NCBI RefSeq assembly: GCF_000283155.1
Contig: NW_004454216.1
Location: 14,039,100-14,103,099 of the forward strand
Direction: 5' to 3'
Length of the DNA: 64,000 nt
Source of the DNA: Ceratotherium simum simum
Lineage: Eukaryota > Chordata > Mammalia > Perissodactyla > Rhinocerotidae
Position 1 is the stretch's first letter, and every line of letters begins with the position of its first letter. Below, one piece after another: positions 48,659 to 60,461 of this stretch. Both the position numbers and the translations under genes were made by a program. The notes under the pieces were generated by a model that was not told the DNA's origin, searched no databases, and saw nothing but the letters and a program-made list of their open reading frames with translations.

Positions 48659-49514
48659 ACAGTTGTGATATTAATATTTATAATAAATACATATTTGGTC
48701 TTCACCCTATCCTGGCACACAGCTCCTAAAACTCTTGGAATTTCCTAAGTGACAAGAGCAATCAAGGTGTCTTTTGTCATTCATAACAAGTCCCTTTCAA
48801 CCGCACCATATTTATGTTAATGAGGAGAGGTTTGGAAAGCCCCTGCTGATGGGGGCAGGTTGCCAGGGGGAACCAACCAGGTGATCAGAAGGTTGGAACT
48901 TTCAGCCCCACCTACACTCCCTCTCACCTCCAAGATGGGGAGAGGGGCTGGAGAGTGACTTAATCACCAATGGCGAATGATATAATCAATCACGCTTATG
49001 TAATGAAGCCTCCATTAAAAACCCAAAAAGGATGGAGTTCAGAGAGCTACAGGTTGGTGAACAAGTTTTGCACACCCAGAGCTCCAGGGACAGAAGCTCT
49101 TGTGCTCAGAACCCTTCCTGACCTCGCCCATCCTATGTACCTGACTATTCATTCATATCCTTTAATATCCTTTGTATTAATAAGTGGGTAATCTAGTAAG
49201 TAAACTGTTTTCCTGGGTTCTGTGAGCTGCTCTAGCTAATTAATCAAACCCAAAGAGGGGATTGTGGGAACCTCTGATTTCTAGCCAGTCAGTCAGAAGC
49301 ACAGGTGACAATCTAGAATTGCGACTGGTATCTGAAGTGGGGGCAAGGTGGGACAGTCTTATGGGACTGAGCCTCTAACCTGTGGGATCTGATGCTAACT
49401 ACAGGTATATAGTGTCAGAACTGACTTGAATTTAGGAGACCCAGTTGGTGTCCCTCAGGGTTGGAAAATTGCTTGATGTGGGGAAAAATTCCCATACAAT
49501 TAGAGTGCAACAGT
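48659..49514 (+). mobile_element. Solo LTR of an ERVL-type endogenous retrovirus
   Basis: An 846-bp block (48664-49509) begins TG and ends CA. It is flanked by the perfect 5-bp duplication ACAGT at 48659-48663 and 49510-49514, inside an L2. Internal landmarks include GAGGAGAGGTTTGGAAAGCC, CAATGGCGAATGATATAATC, GTAATGAAGCCTCCATTAAA, AATCTAGTAAGTAAACTG and GATTTCTAGCCAGTCAGTC. Internal retroviral genes are absent, as expected after recombination between two LTRs. The 5-bp duplication fits ERVL/MaLR (ERV3) rather than class I. MLT2-like is my best guess at family. Confidence 0.85.
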
Positions 49515-50519
49515 ATTGAGTGAATAGTAGAGAAATAACAGGAGAGTTTTTCCTGGACAACAACATTCTGCACAGATGACATTTAAACTGATAGCTGACT
49601 AGAAGGAATCGGTCTTGAGGAGATGAAGGGGAAGAGTAGGCAAAAGGAGAGGCTGGAAGAAAACCCATAAGGCAAGAATGAGCTAGCATGGGTGAGGGAC
49701 AGGAATGGTCAGAGATGAGATCTGAAAGATAATGGGGGCTGGGTCAAGTAGGGCCTTATAGGTAATACTAGAGATGAGGGCTTTTACTCTGAGTAAGGTG
49801 GGAAGCTTAGTGAGATGTGAGCATTTTGTGTGATGTGAGCTAAGTTACAATTTAATAGGATACTCTGGCTGTTCTGCTGAGAATAGGATATAGGAAGTCA
49901 AGAGAGATCAATTAGGATGCTCATAGTCAAGCCAAGAGACAATGGTTTCTTGGCTGAGCTGTTAATATTAGAAATAGAGAGAGTGGATAAATTTGGGATA
50001 TGTTTTGAAAGAATTTACGTGACTTGCCAATAATGTGGATTTGAAGGATGCAGAAACATCAAGAATAATTTCTAGATTTTTGTCTTAGGTATTTGCATGA
50101 GTTGCAATGCTGTTTACAATATGGGGGGCACAAGGGAGGAAGTGGGCTTGAGAGTCTATGATATCAGAAGCTCTGCTTTGGGTCTATGAAACATTCATGT
50201 GGAAATATCAAATACATATCTAGAAATAGGAGTTTGATGTTGCAGGGAGAGGTGAGAGTTGGAGATAGGTATTCAGAATGGATATACAGATGGAATTTAA
50301 GGCCATGAGAGTGGACGAGGTCATTTAAAGAGATGTTGTAGATGGAGAAGGGCAGGAGGTAGATATAGGATAGAGCACTAGTCAGTTCCACATTTAGAGA
50401 TCAACTACAAGAGGAGGATGCAGCAGAAGACAGGGAGTGGCTGGTAAAGTAGAAATAAAGCTAGGAAAGTTGTCTTGGAATTGTCATTCAATGAATAGAA
50501 CATTCCATCATCTTGTGAG

Positions 50520-50660
50520 ACCAACTATTCATGTTTCCACTTTACAAGAGACTGAAGGTTAGTGTGACTGGGTGACTAGTTAGAAGGCAGTAATCAGTAG
50601 AGTGAGGACTAAACTCAGATCGTGCTCATCTTATATATAGAGCTCTTGTAACCACGAGAT
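50520..50660 (-). mobile_element. MIR-like fragment, minus strand
   Basis: CCACTTTACAAGAGACTGAAG, then TGACTGGGTGACTAGTTAGAAG, then AGGACTAAACTCAGATCGTGC resemble the MIR core in reverse; diverged. Confidence 0.45.
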
Positions 50661-51105
50661 ACCTGAGGTGGGCACGTGGTCTTTGTCTAGTCAGCATCTA
50701 GACCTCCCCACTCCATTCTCACTCCGTCTGGCTGGAGTGAGAGCCCCAATTCAGCCCTTTAGTCTTCTGGCTCCTGTAACTGTTTTGGGGATGCATTAAT
50801 GTACAAGCCAAGCAAATCAGAGCCTTCCCTGGGAGTTTTCCTCCAACTATTGGGAAAGAGAGAGCCTTTTCAGAGGGATAATAAGCTGTGAGAATGAGGA
50901 AAGGTTAGAACTGCTAGTGGCTAACTTGCTACCACCTAGGGAGAGCCTGCTTACAATAAGACCAAAGCAGAGGCAACAGATGGGTGTTTGAGCCCCTGGA
51001 AACCCAGCTGGGCCTGAGCCAAAAGCACCACTCCACTTACCTCCACCCCTTGTTCTTGTACTTAAACTGCTTTGAGTTGGGTTTTTCCCACTTGAAACCA
51101 AAAAA
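50661..51105 (+). other. Possible old LTR or DNA-element fragment
   Basis: CTCCTGTAACTGTTTTGGGG, GAGCCTTCCCTGGGAGTTTT and the end GTTTGAGTTGGG..CCACTTGAAACC look like the end of a common old mammalian repeat, but the family could not be assigned. The 84-codon minus-strand ORF at 50847 is antisense to it. Confidence 0.35.
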
Positions 51106-51109
51106 TTTC

Positions 51110-51200
51110 TAGTTCAATACTTTTTCTTGTTTACTTTGTATACCAGCATACCTTCATTTGTACATAAAAGATGCTCAATAAATATTCATTGAAAAAAATT
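51110..51200 (+). mobile_element. L2 LINE 3' terminus
   Basis: TACATAAAAGATGCTCAATAAATATTCATTGAA is the L2 3' end pattern on the plus strand. Confidence 0.5.
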
Positions 51201-53286
51201 GAAATGTCAGTGTTTAATGATAACATCTTGAAATGAAGCAATCAGCTTAGCTATTTAACATAGACAAATTAAAGGATTTTAAAAGCTTTTCTTCCCATTA
51301 CTACTCAAAAACACTCAATTATATGAGAAAAATAGCTTCAACCAAAATTGTTGCTCTATTCCAAATTTCAACACTTTGAGAAAAGAATAATTTAGTAGTT
51401 TTTTTTTTAATTTAAGATCACTCTCTTTTTTCCCCTCTCCTCTTTGTTTTCACAGTTTGGTGGATAGACAAATAAATATTTCGAGGAAATGTTCTCCAGA
51501 TGGTTTCATTTGACTTTCTGTCTAGTCTTTAAAGTGCTATCACATTTATCTTCTTTCTTACCCTTGCTGCCCCTTGACGGGCCTTCACCAGGAGTGTTTA
51601 GTATAATGCCTTTTGTATCCCTAAATTGCAAATAAACTTTTAAACTCATGAAAGAAAATATAACTTCAAGTTATTATGACTATTGCTATAATCAGTTACC
51701 ATTATTATTATACCCAGTTTTTCTCCTGAAAATTCTGCTTCTGTAAGCCTGTATTGATATATTTTGTGAGTGAAGATGATTAGAACTATGGGTCCTCCAC
51801 TGTGTGGGAAATGGAATAGGATTTTCAACTACTCCTCATTTCGTTGGGATCAGAATGAAAAACCTGACTTCTGTATCCAACTGTTAATATAGTGGCCATC
51901 ATCTTGGTGCCATTGTCTTCCCTTCTGAAATGACAGACACTACTTCCTTTTTTATTACCAGAGGGAAAGCAATCCACTGTTTTCTGGGATGATCTAAAGG
52001 ACAGAGGTAGTGAAATTGTGGCACGCTATGAGACCTTGATTTGTTAGCGCCCACCTCCAGGGCCTATTAATCTTCTGATTCTACCTACCGCAGTCTCAAC
52101 CTTCCAATGTCTTTACATCAGAAACTATAAATGAATCTGGTTTCTGGCTGTGAACAGGGTGGGCTCCGGTGACGTCCAAGAACCACCAACCTCTACAGTT
52201 AACTTCAGTCCCTGCGTACCTCGTTCCCTCCACTGCTATCTTTTTTGTTCCATCAAAAGTTATGAATCCAAGTTCTATTTGCACTTTTTCTGGCCTGATC
52301 TGATCCACCTTTGTTTTTTCACATGTCAGGTTAGTAATTAAATTTGCACTGATGTAAAGCAGTTTCCTTCACTCTCGGCACCCCTCCCCAATTTCTTCAC
52401 TATTTGGACAGGCTAGCGTTTATTAAATGCTTGTTTTCCCACATTGTGCTTTAATGACTCTGCTTAACTCCTTTTCTATTTTTAATGTGGATTTTATGAT
52501 ACAAGCATCATTAAGGCCTCTTTGGAATGAATCCCACCCATTCCATTTCAGACTTCTAGTAAACATTTTTGTTTCCACAGTAATAAGGTTCCTTAACTAG
52601 TTAATTATTATGTATTAGAAGCCGCTATGTATGAAGAAACACAAATCTAAAATATACAGAATAAAAATATTCTCCTCAAATCCTGATTCAGCACATCTCT
52701 TTAATTATCTGTTATATATGAAGCTATTACAAAATTTTTTCTTCTCTTCAATTTCTATTTCTTATTAAAGCTTAACATTTGATGATACCTCAAGAAAAAT
52801 GTTGAGGCATTCCTAATAGGCTTACCCATTTCAGGCATTAGCTAAATGTCATCTGATGTCTTGTGTTACATAATTGTGGAATTTAATCAGTAAGAGAAGT
52901 TATCTGAAGCAGATTTGAAGCCTCTTCCTTTGACCCTGGTAAAGAGGTCCTTTAAAGTACACTTGCAAAACTTTCTTGGATTTGGGCCTGCTGTGTGGGA
53001 AACTGTCCCATCCATCAGTAGAGTTTGGGGGTGTGTGCGTGTGTATGTACATGTTTTAACTGATGGATGGTGAGAAAGGTACAATTAATAACTTTATTTA
53101 AGCAATCAACAAGATAGGTAAAAAATAGCTGAGTAGCATTCTGGATGAAATATACTCGAGCTTTAGTAAATGAGCCGATAGACCACAACTAATGGTATAG
53201 AAGGCTGCCTTAAACTTACAGTCTGTAGAACGAACAAGTTCAACTATACTCTGTAATGAGACTATTTCTGCAACAGTATTCATATC
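51201..53286. other. Unassigned AT-rich sequence
   Basis: Nothing recognised over 2 kb. A short GT-rich patch lies near 53027-53045. Confidence 0.45.
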
Positions 53287-53513
53287 TGAACATCCTTTTT
53301 TTTTAAGATTTTATCCTTTTAAAGCAGTTTTAGTTTCACAAAAAGATTGAGAGGAAGGTATAGAGATCACCCATATACCCCCTGCCCCCACACATGGATA
53401 GCCTCCTCCATTACCAACATCCCCTACCAGAGTGGTACATTTGTTATCATTGATAAACCTACATTGACACATCATAATCACCCAAAGTCCATCATTTACC
53501 ACAGGTGAACATC
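53287..53513 (-). mobile_element. L1 3'UTR fragment, minus strand
   Basis: Starting from a T-rich run, the plus strand reads AAAGCAGTTTTAGTTTCACA, AGATTGAGAGGAAGGTATAG, CCCCCACACATGGATAGCCTC, CCAGAGTGGTACATTTGTTA and CATAATCACCCAAAGTCC, a well-known L1 3'UTR segment in reverse. TGAACATC occurs at both edges (53287-53294 and 53506-53513) and may be a short target duplication. Confidence 0.8.
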
Positions 53514-53569
53514 ATATTTTAAGAGATACAAATAAATTGAAGTATGGCCAGAGAAGAAACACCAAAAGA

Positions 53570-53880
53570 TAAAAGGACAGAAACCAAATAACTTGAGGAC
53601 CAGTTTAAGAAACTAAGGTCATTCACCCTAAAGAATAGAAGGTTCAGGGGTCTATATGTTGTCATATTAATATACTGTGAAGAGCTTTCAACCAAAAAGA
53701 AGATTGCGTTTTTCTCTATGGTCCCAAGTGGCAGAACTGAGGTCACTGAGGTATCTCCGAGGACATAGATTTTGGTTCTGTTGTAAGGAAGAGCTTTCCT
53801 CTCACATCTAGAAGCACCTCAGTGCGAATGGAATCCCCTCTTAGTGTGCCCACCCAAAGGCTATCATATCACCAAGTGGG
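53570..53880 (+). mobile_element. L3/CR1-like LINE 3' fragment
   Basis: 'ggtctatatgttgtcatattaatatac', then TGGTCCCAAGTGGCAGAACTG, 'attttggttctgttgtaaggaagagctttcc' and 'tcagtgcgaatggaatcccc' follow the 3' region of CR1-clade L3. It is one of the oldest elements here. Confidence 0.6.
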
Positions 53881-54194
53881 GTCGTGTATTTGGAATTGAA
53901 GCACTGGCTCTTCTTGGCCCAGAGATTTCCTCTATCCCAACATGTTTCTCCATCTATCAAACTGATGATTATTTAGCCAGATATTAAGATATAGAAGAAG
54001 ACAATGAACCTTCATGAAAAAGACCTCTTTATGACCTAATATAGCCTCTAGCCCAGGTGTATAAAAATGAGCTCATTCTAAGCCCAGGTCTATTCCCCTT
54101 CTTGACTTCTCTATTTTCATCAAATACATATATGTGAAGATAAATATGTTATTTTTTGCTTCTTTTTAAAATCATATTCAATTAGAGTCAAAAT

Positions 54195-54800
54195 CATGAT
54201 TCTTCTTCTTTAAAGTGTGTCTAACATCCACCCTTTTAATTTCTTCCCACTGCCAGAGATACCACATCATACCAGACCCTAAACTGCTCAAACCCAAACA
54301 GGTCAACAGGCTCCTACCAAGAGCCCTTGCTACTCGTCTCCTCATTTCCATATTTTCTCAGATAGTCCACTACACTAATAATAATGTCCCTCAAATACTG
54401 ATTTTATTTTATCTTTACCCTCTTCAATAACCTTTAGAATTCCCTTTTGACTACAGAATTAGAACAAACTCCCAATTATATCATTGAAAACTTCCTATAA
54501 TTTGGTTTTTATCATCTGTTGAATTTTGTCATTTTCAATGTGACCTTTCCGGCATAGGGTCTGATACTGTCCTTTCCCTTGGGCATAGAGACTTGAGTAT
54601 TTGTCATGCTTCCTCTGTACCCTACATTCCCCAACCTTTAACTCCCTTTAGCATCCTCAAAAGTCTAGCTTACTTTGTCCATGGGGCATCCCTTACCTCT
54701 TTTGCCCAAGCTAAACATCCACTTTTTTTACTTTTATAGTAGGCACTGTAATTATGTATTTATATCAAATACTTGTTGAATAAACTAGTGGCAGTCAATT
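54195..54800 (+). mobile_element. L2 LINE fragment, plus strand
   Basis: A pyrimidine-rich stretch contains CTTCAATAACCTTTAGAATTC near 54422, 'aaaactt cctataatttgg' near 54486, and the 3' end 'caaatacttgttgaataaac' near 54767. These fit a diverged L2 ORF2 C-terminus and tail. Confidence 0.5.
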
Positions 54801-57185
54801 TACAGTGTGTATGAGAGAAACTCCAGATATACAATGTGATTCTGTTCATATTCTACCAACAATATGGCTTAATTGTGCATATGTAATCTCAATTCCACAC
54901 TAACATTTATTTCCTACATTAGACTCTAAAAAAACATGTGGCAATTCTCTGTCAATATCCACCAGTGGGAGGAAATGCTTCTATCAGGTGCCTTATGGCT
55001 AAGAGGCAGAGGATAAGCTATCTACATCAGAATTTAGATTTGAAGCAAGAAAAGAAACTTGCTTCAAAGCTGGATGAGCCATGGTAGCATCTCAAAGAGT
55101 TTGTTATTTTTAGCTCTGCCAAGAAATAGCTAATTTCATGCAAGAATTACCTTGCACCTGACCCAGAGCAAAGCCTCTCTGGCTATTCTTTATATACATT
55201 GATGCAACAGTAGAATTGTTTAATGCTTTAAAATCCAAGTAGGGAAGAACATGAGAAAAAGAGAAGAGATTTGTAGGTTATGAATAGTTTTACTTTCTTT
55301 CTTTTCTTTTGGCAGACTTATTTGTAACTGGAAAAGAAAAAGACTGTCAAGAGATTTAGCAACTGGGAAGAATTGAAGTGGTTATTTCCCCCAAGAATTT
55401 TTATGAACTTTTTTTCTAATGCTCCTTTAGCAAAGTGACTAAATTTAGCAAGTGGTAGTTAGGTCTCTCTCTCTACTGTTGACATTCAACTCAAACAGTC
55501 CCCTCATTTATCCTTTTATGTACATTAAAAAAAATCAACGTTCACAATTTTGATTGCCTTCTGAGCAATCTTCTGGTGACCTGTGAGAGTAAGATGGAAA
55601 TTGAAAAGAGGTCATTTAGAGAGCAGGCATGGGGGAAGAAGACTGGGAAATCAATTGTGTTCATCACCTCAGTCTCTTCCCAGAGGATGCCTTCCAGCAT
55701 GTCTCCTTTTATTTTCAAATTCATTTTTCTTCATATTTAGATGCAACTGTAGCTGGTAAGAAAGCCTCTGATCTATATTTCATAGGTAAGTATTATTCAT
55801 GTGAATATTCCTTTTCATTACTATAGAAAATATAATCTGCACATATCTCCTGACTGAGGTCTCTGCCTCTCGTCCTTGCTTGCTGGTCGTGAAATCATAT
55901 TTTAAAAGCACATCTGTTTTTTCATTAATATCAAAGATTAAATAGCAACATGAAGCCTTCTTAATCTTCCCTTTTAATATTGGAAATAGACCCTTTCTTC
56001 TAGTCGACAAGCGAAACAAAAACAAGATGTGACAGGAAAAAAACAACAATATATAAGTGACCAAGTGACTTCCCTCTGGGGAGGTGTTTGATGTGGTGGG
56101 GTTGGCGGTGGAGTCCACAAAATCAAAATCATCACCAGGCCTGACACTTCATAAACCACCACGCTGTGAAGACATCCTAGTATCCTGGAATAAATGTAAC
56201 TATTTGGAAAAAGTAACACACTGAGCTCATATATCTACTATGTGAGAAAATTTGTCATGATTTTTCAACCAGGCAGTTGGATGGGATGGGGGGCGGGGGA
56301 AGAGAGAGAGAAGGGGGAAGAGAGACAACAAGAGCTGGCCTGAAAAACCTGAATACAATGTGTACAACGTGGCTAAGCTCTGACATGAAAGAGCACAGAC
56401 AGCTGAGTTCTAGAAACCTGAGAATGGTTAAGTAAAGCAGCCTTGGTCAGATGGGCCGCTTAAGGTGCGTGTGTGCGTGTGTGCGTGTGTGTGTACAACA
56501 TGCAGCGCCCAGTTAATAATGGAAATGAATCCCACTAATGAATATATACCCTTTACTCATAGATCAAGAAATTAAATGCCAACTATGGCACATAGTTAGG
56601 CATATGGTAGCCCAGAAAGTTGTCCTTGGTGTGTCCTATGTTTCTGCATGTCATCTTATAAAGCCACTTTCTTTTCTAGATAATTACCGCTTCACTTACC
56701 ATGAAAGGCACATACAAAGTTAGTGGTAGAGTATACAAATGGATAAAAAGCAAATAACCCCCTTGGGTCTTTTAATTTCCTTTGTAATCTGGGGCAACCC
56801 ATACCTTTACAAATAGTAAAGTGAATTTAATCGTATTGTTTTTGAATGTTTCATTATTTTGTAAAATATATATTACCATGAACATTTTAAATCAATATTT
56901 CATTAATATGACAAAGTATTTTATTTTCTATTTCAAGTTAGTTACTGGAAAGAAAATTTGCTTTAAAAGAAATATAGTATTTAAATACATCTAACTACAC
57001 ATAGACTGTACATAAAAGTATATTTAACGATATAAAATATGATACATAACTATGTAAAATTTTATACATGCACATGCACACACATATTACCAAGTGGAAG
57101 AATTTCTTGCGGGGGTTGGATTATTACGACATGGCTTTTCTAGTAGGCTGAGGCACATTAACACTCCATGTTAAAAAGATAACCC
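54801..57185. other. Unassigned sequence with a (GT)n-like run
   Basis: A (GTGC/GT)n run lies at 56466-56494, and a G/A-rich patch at 56282-56325. Overlapping minus-strand ORFs 55780-56118 and 55974-56219 have no domain. Otherwise nothing was recognised. Confidence 0.45.
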
Positions 57186-57239
57186 TCTTTTCTTTTGTAT
57201 GGACCATCTCTTCCTTCCTGACCCATCTTGAACCCCATA

Positions 57240-59365
57240 GTTTGTCATCTGAAATACTCTCTCACCAAAAACCTTGATTTCTTTTGTTCTTGTATTTCTG
57301 CAACATCTGCTCAATTGAGGCACAAACCTATTTTGAAGCTCCTATCTTACTTCCACAACACCCTGCTCAAGAAATTTACAAGTTCTTCCAGGTTGGTATC
57401 ACTATCCAATTCACGGTCTCCAAACTCCACTGCGCCCTCAAGAATAGATTTTCAGTCTTTCTCTTACTTACCCTTTTCCTTCAACTCAACACCTTCACCA
57501 CTCTACTCAAGTTTCCTTCAATTGGAGAAGACAATTGTCTATTACTTCCTCAAGTAGAGTTGGAAGCCATTAAGCACGATTGCCTTCAACCTCTTACCAC
57601 CTCTAGAAATTTATTTACACGTCTCCCCCTTTTTATTCTCAGAAGTCTCCTTTTTTCCGTGCTCATAGGATTAGATGCTCTTTCATCTCTTTTTTTCTAA
57701 TTTCTCTCTTAACACAGACACTCATGCTTAAATTTCCCTTATTCTAAAAATTTGCCTTTCCTAACTCACCTAATTCTGTGTTTATCTACAGATACTGTCT
57801 AAATTCTCTTCTCCATCCTTATACAGATTTCTTAAAGACTAATCTCTCTAGTTCTTCATCTCCTGTTCTTTCCAACTCATTCTTCAATTGACATGGTTCT
57901 TACTAAGGTCACAAATGATCTCTGAATTGTTAACTCCAATAGATGTTTTGCAATCTTTTTTTTTCTTAATTGGACCCCTCTTCTGCATTTGAAACTGTTG
58001 TTTGCTCCATGGAAATACTGTACTCCCCTGGTTTCCAGAATATACATTCAGTTGGGTCTTTTTTTCCCCCTTAATCCTCTATTCTGTTCTCTTTTTGTGA
58101 TTTCTTTTTTCTCTGCCTTTCTTTGAATGTTGATTCTTAGGGTTCAACTCTCAACTCAATGCTCTTCTTATCCTATATAATATCCCTTTCTGACTTCATA
58201 ACTCTCAGGTATTACTCACTTGTGAATATTCCCAAAACTATGATTGTATGTATCCAATCACCCAACTAAAATGTCTTTCTGCTTACTCCATAGGTGCCTT
58301 AAATTTTTTGTTTTCAAAGCCAAATTCTTTCTCCCTTTCCACTAAATAGAGTGTCCTTTGATATTCTCTATGCTAGTTGTTGAGGCAATCTTTTACCAAG
58401 TCATGGAAACTGGAATATTGGCCATAATTCTTGACGTCTCCATTTTCTGCATGTTTCATATTCTTGTAATTATCAGTGACTACTAAATTCACTAATCTGT
58501 TTCTCAGCCTCAGTTGCTACTGAGGATCACCTGGGGAGCTTTAACAATATCCTAGATCAATCAAAGCAGCATCTCTGGGAGTGGGGCCTGGAAATTTGTA
58601 TTGGAAAGGGCAGAGAGGATTGGAAACCACTCTTCTCAGTATTTTTCAAATATATTACTTGTTTTTTACCTTCACTACCACTGCCCCATTTTAGGTTCTC
58701 ATCGTCTTTTATTGCATCTGTCCTAACTGGTCACCCTGCCTTCATTCCCATCCCTCTCCAATCTGTTATCAATCTGAGCACCACAGTGGACATCCTGAAA
58801 TATAAATGTTACAGTGTCATCTCTCTTGCTCTTCTAATCCAATATACTCTCCCCTGGCTTCAAACCCTTCAGTGGCTCCCCATCCAAAAAAAGATCAAAT
58901 CCAAGTTCTTTAATTGGGCATCTGAGGCCTTATTTTAATTTACTCGTCACTTGCCACTTTTTGCCTTTTATTTACCTTTCTCCACTTCCCACAAAATGGA
59001 CCCATTTACTCCCTGTGCATACATAATTGTTTTCTTTCTTTTGTGCCCTTGCTCATGAGGTCTCCTCTGACTGAAATGACCCTTTCATGATTAACTGTTA
59101 ATCCTGTTTATCTTACATGTCTCGGCTGTGTTATCACTTTTTCCAAGCTTGGGTTAGATGCCTTTCCTCAGTTTCTCATAGCGATCTCAGCCTAAAGAAA
59201 TTACTGTTTTTACTGCTTGAGTTTATAATGGTCTTTTTATGCGCCGGCTTTCTCTTTGCAAAATGCCTGGTGCTTAATCATCTTTGTATTCCCTGGTGTC
59301 TAGCATAGCACTTGGCACATATTAGATGCTCAAAAAAGGTTTGTTGAATAAATGAGTGAATGAGC
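57240..59365 (+). mobile_element. Long L2 LINE copy, plus strand
   Basis: About 2.1 kb follows L2 order: GCACAAACCTATTTTGAAGC, then the RT-region TCTTACTAAGGTCACAAATG near 57899, then TCAAACCCTTCAGTGGCTCC near 58861, then the 3' terminus GCACTTGGCACATATTAGATGCTC..TTTGTTGAATAAATGAGTG near 59310-59365. Its left limit is uncertain. Overlapping ORFs 57228-57557 and 57284-57700 (up to 138 codons) are remnants in low-complexity pyrimidine-rich sequence, not genes. Confidence 0.75.
58498..58632 (+). mobile_element. MER5-type hAT-Charlie fragment inside the L2
   Basis: TTTCTCAGCCTCAGTTGCTA, GAGGATCACCTGGGGAGCTTT, AGCATCTCTGGGAGTGGGGCC and GGATTGGAAACCACTC are the ordered parts of MER5A/B. L2 sequence continues on both sides. 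No clean 8-bp duplication was seen. Confidence 0.75.
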
Positions 59366-60461
59366 ACTTAGAAGTCAGAGCTGATAAACTGAAGATGAAT
59401 GCCTAAGAGAGGTTTTGTCCTGAAACAATCAAGAGATTTAAAACAGAAAAGGATGAAGTTTGTACATTGAGAATGAGGAACTTGGAAACCGATAGAGAAG
59501 ACTTTCTGTAGATTTAGAATATATTAGATATCTATTGACATTTTAAAGTTACTCCAGTAGGTAATTTACTTCTGATTTATACATTCATTTTGGAACTTTC
59601 TGGTCTTAATTTGGCTTCTTGAGTAGAAAAGTGAATATATAACTAGTCTATATTAATATTGGTCTGATTAGCAGTTATATTACTCACACAATTATGTAGT
59701 TTTTACACTACACATTAATCTCCTGCGAATTTGGATTTATTATCTATATTTTTTAAGATCCAATCACCCTGGATGAATTTGCCAATTTCCAGATCTTCCA
59801 GACTGAGTGCTGTGATCAGTACCAAGATCCCCTTCAGCCTTGAAATTTCGAAGTTATATTTTGTTTAACTGAAAGATAAAAATAAAATTCAATCTTGTAT
59901 TAATGTGGTATAAATCAAATGCATAGGGACTGAAGGCAAATTATTGTGACAAATTCTATCAAATTTTACATTCTTCACACAAACTCTTTAGGGAAAAGAA
60001 AATTATCCATATTTTTCTGAATCAAGGCATGTTGGGGGAACATGGAAACAGCACTATGAAATATGAAGAATGCAATGGGAGTACGAAGAACTACAAAACT
60101 GAGACAAAGTAGTAGGTTTATTCCAAGTTTTGAAGTACCTGTATTTAACACTTTGATATAAATTCTTTTTACTACAAAGAACAACTGCTAAATAAATCAT
60201 TTTCTGGAAAAGAACTGATCTGGGAATCAATTGTCTGGGAAAGAAAATCACAAAGAAGGAATTTTGAAGATGTTACTTTTCTCTTCAGATATGTCATTTT
60301 AATCTTATATAAACTTTAGGGGGAAATGTATTAAGGAAGTTGCTTACTTAATTTTGCCCATTCTGTACCTGTGATACTGAATTGTTGAGGATTACTGAGC
60401 CCACATGCTGTAATGAGAATTGTATATAATTTACTAAATATACTTATATATAGTCAACTTT
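59366..60461. other. Unassigned AT-rich sequence
   Basis: Nothing recognised. Confidence 0.45.

Larger units (their letters stand above)
48205..50480 (-). mobile_element. L2 LINE, minus strand, split by a hAT element and a solo LTR
   Basis: Three collinear L2 blocks are present: 48205-48412 (3' end: TTCATTCATTCAATAAGTGT, 'ctgagctccctctatgctcc'), 48613-48658, and 49515-50480 ('cagatgacatttaaactgatag', 'tagggccttataggtaatac', 'gatactctggctgttctgc', 'aggccatgagagtggacgagg'). Orientation and order agree, so this was one copy. ORF2 is destroyed by frameshifts and stops. Confidence 0.8.

Noticed and set aside
53287..53513. Secure L1 target-site duplication TGAACATC
   Set aside because: Only 8 bp, shorter than usual for L1; kept as a possibility in the feature but not counted as proof.
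56282..56300. G-quadruplex candidate
   Set aside because: Only three G-runs separated by short gaps; it does not give four G3 tracts with loops without splitting a run.
57228..57700. 109- and 138-codon overlapping plus-strand ORFs
   Set aside because: They overlap each other in different frames within pyrimidine-rich, L2-derived sequence, with Ser/Leu/Phe-rich low-complexity translations.
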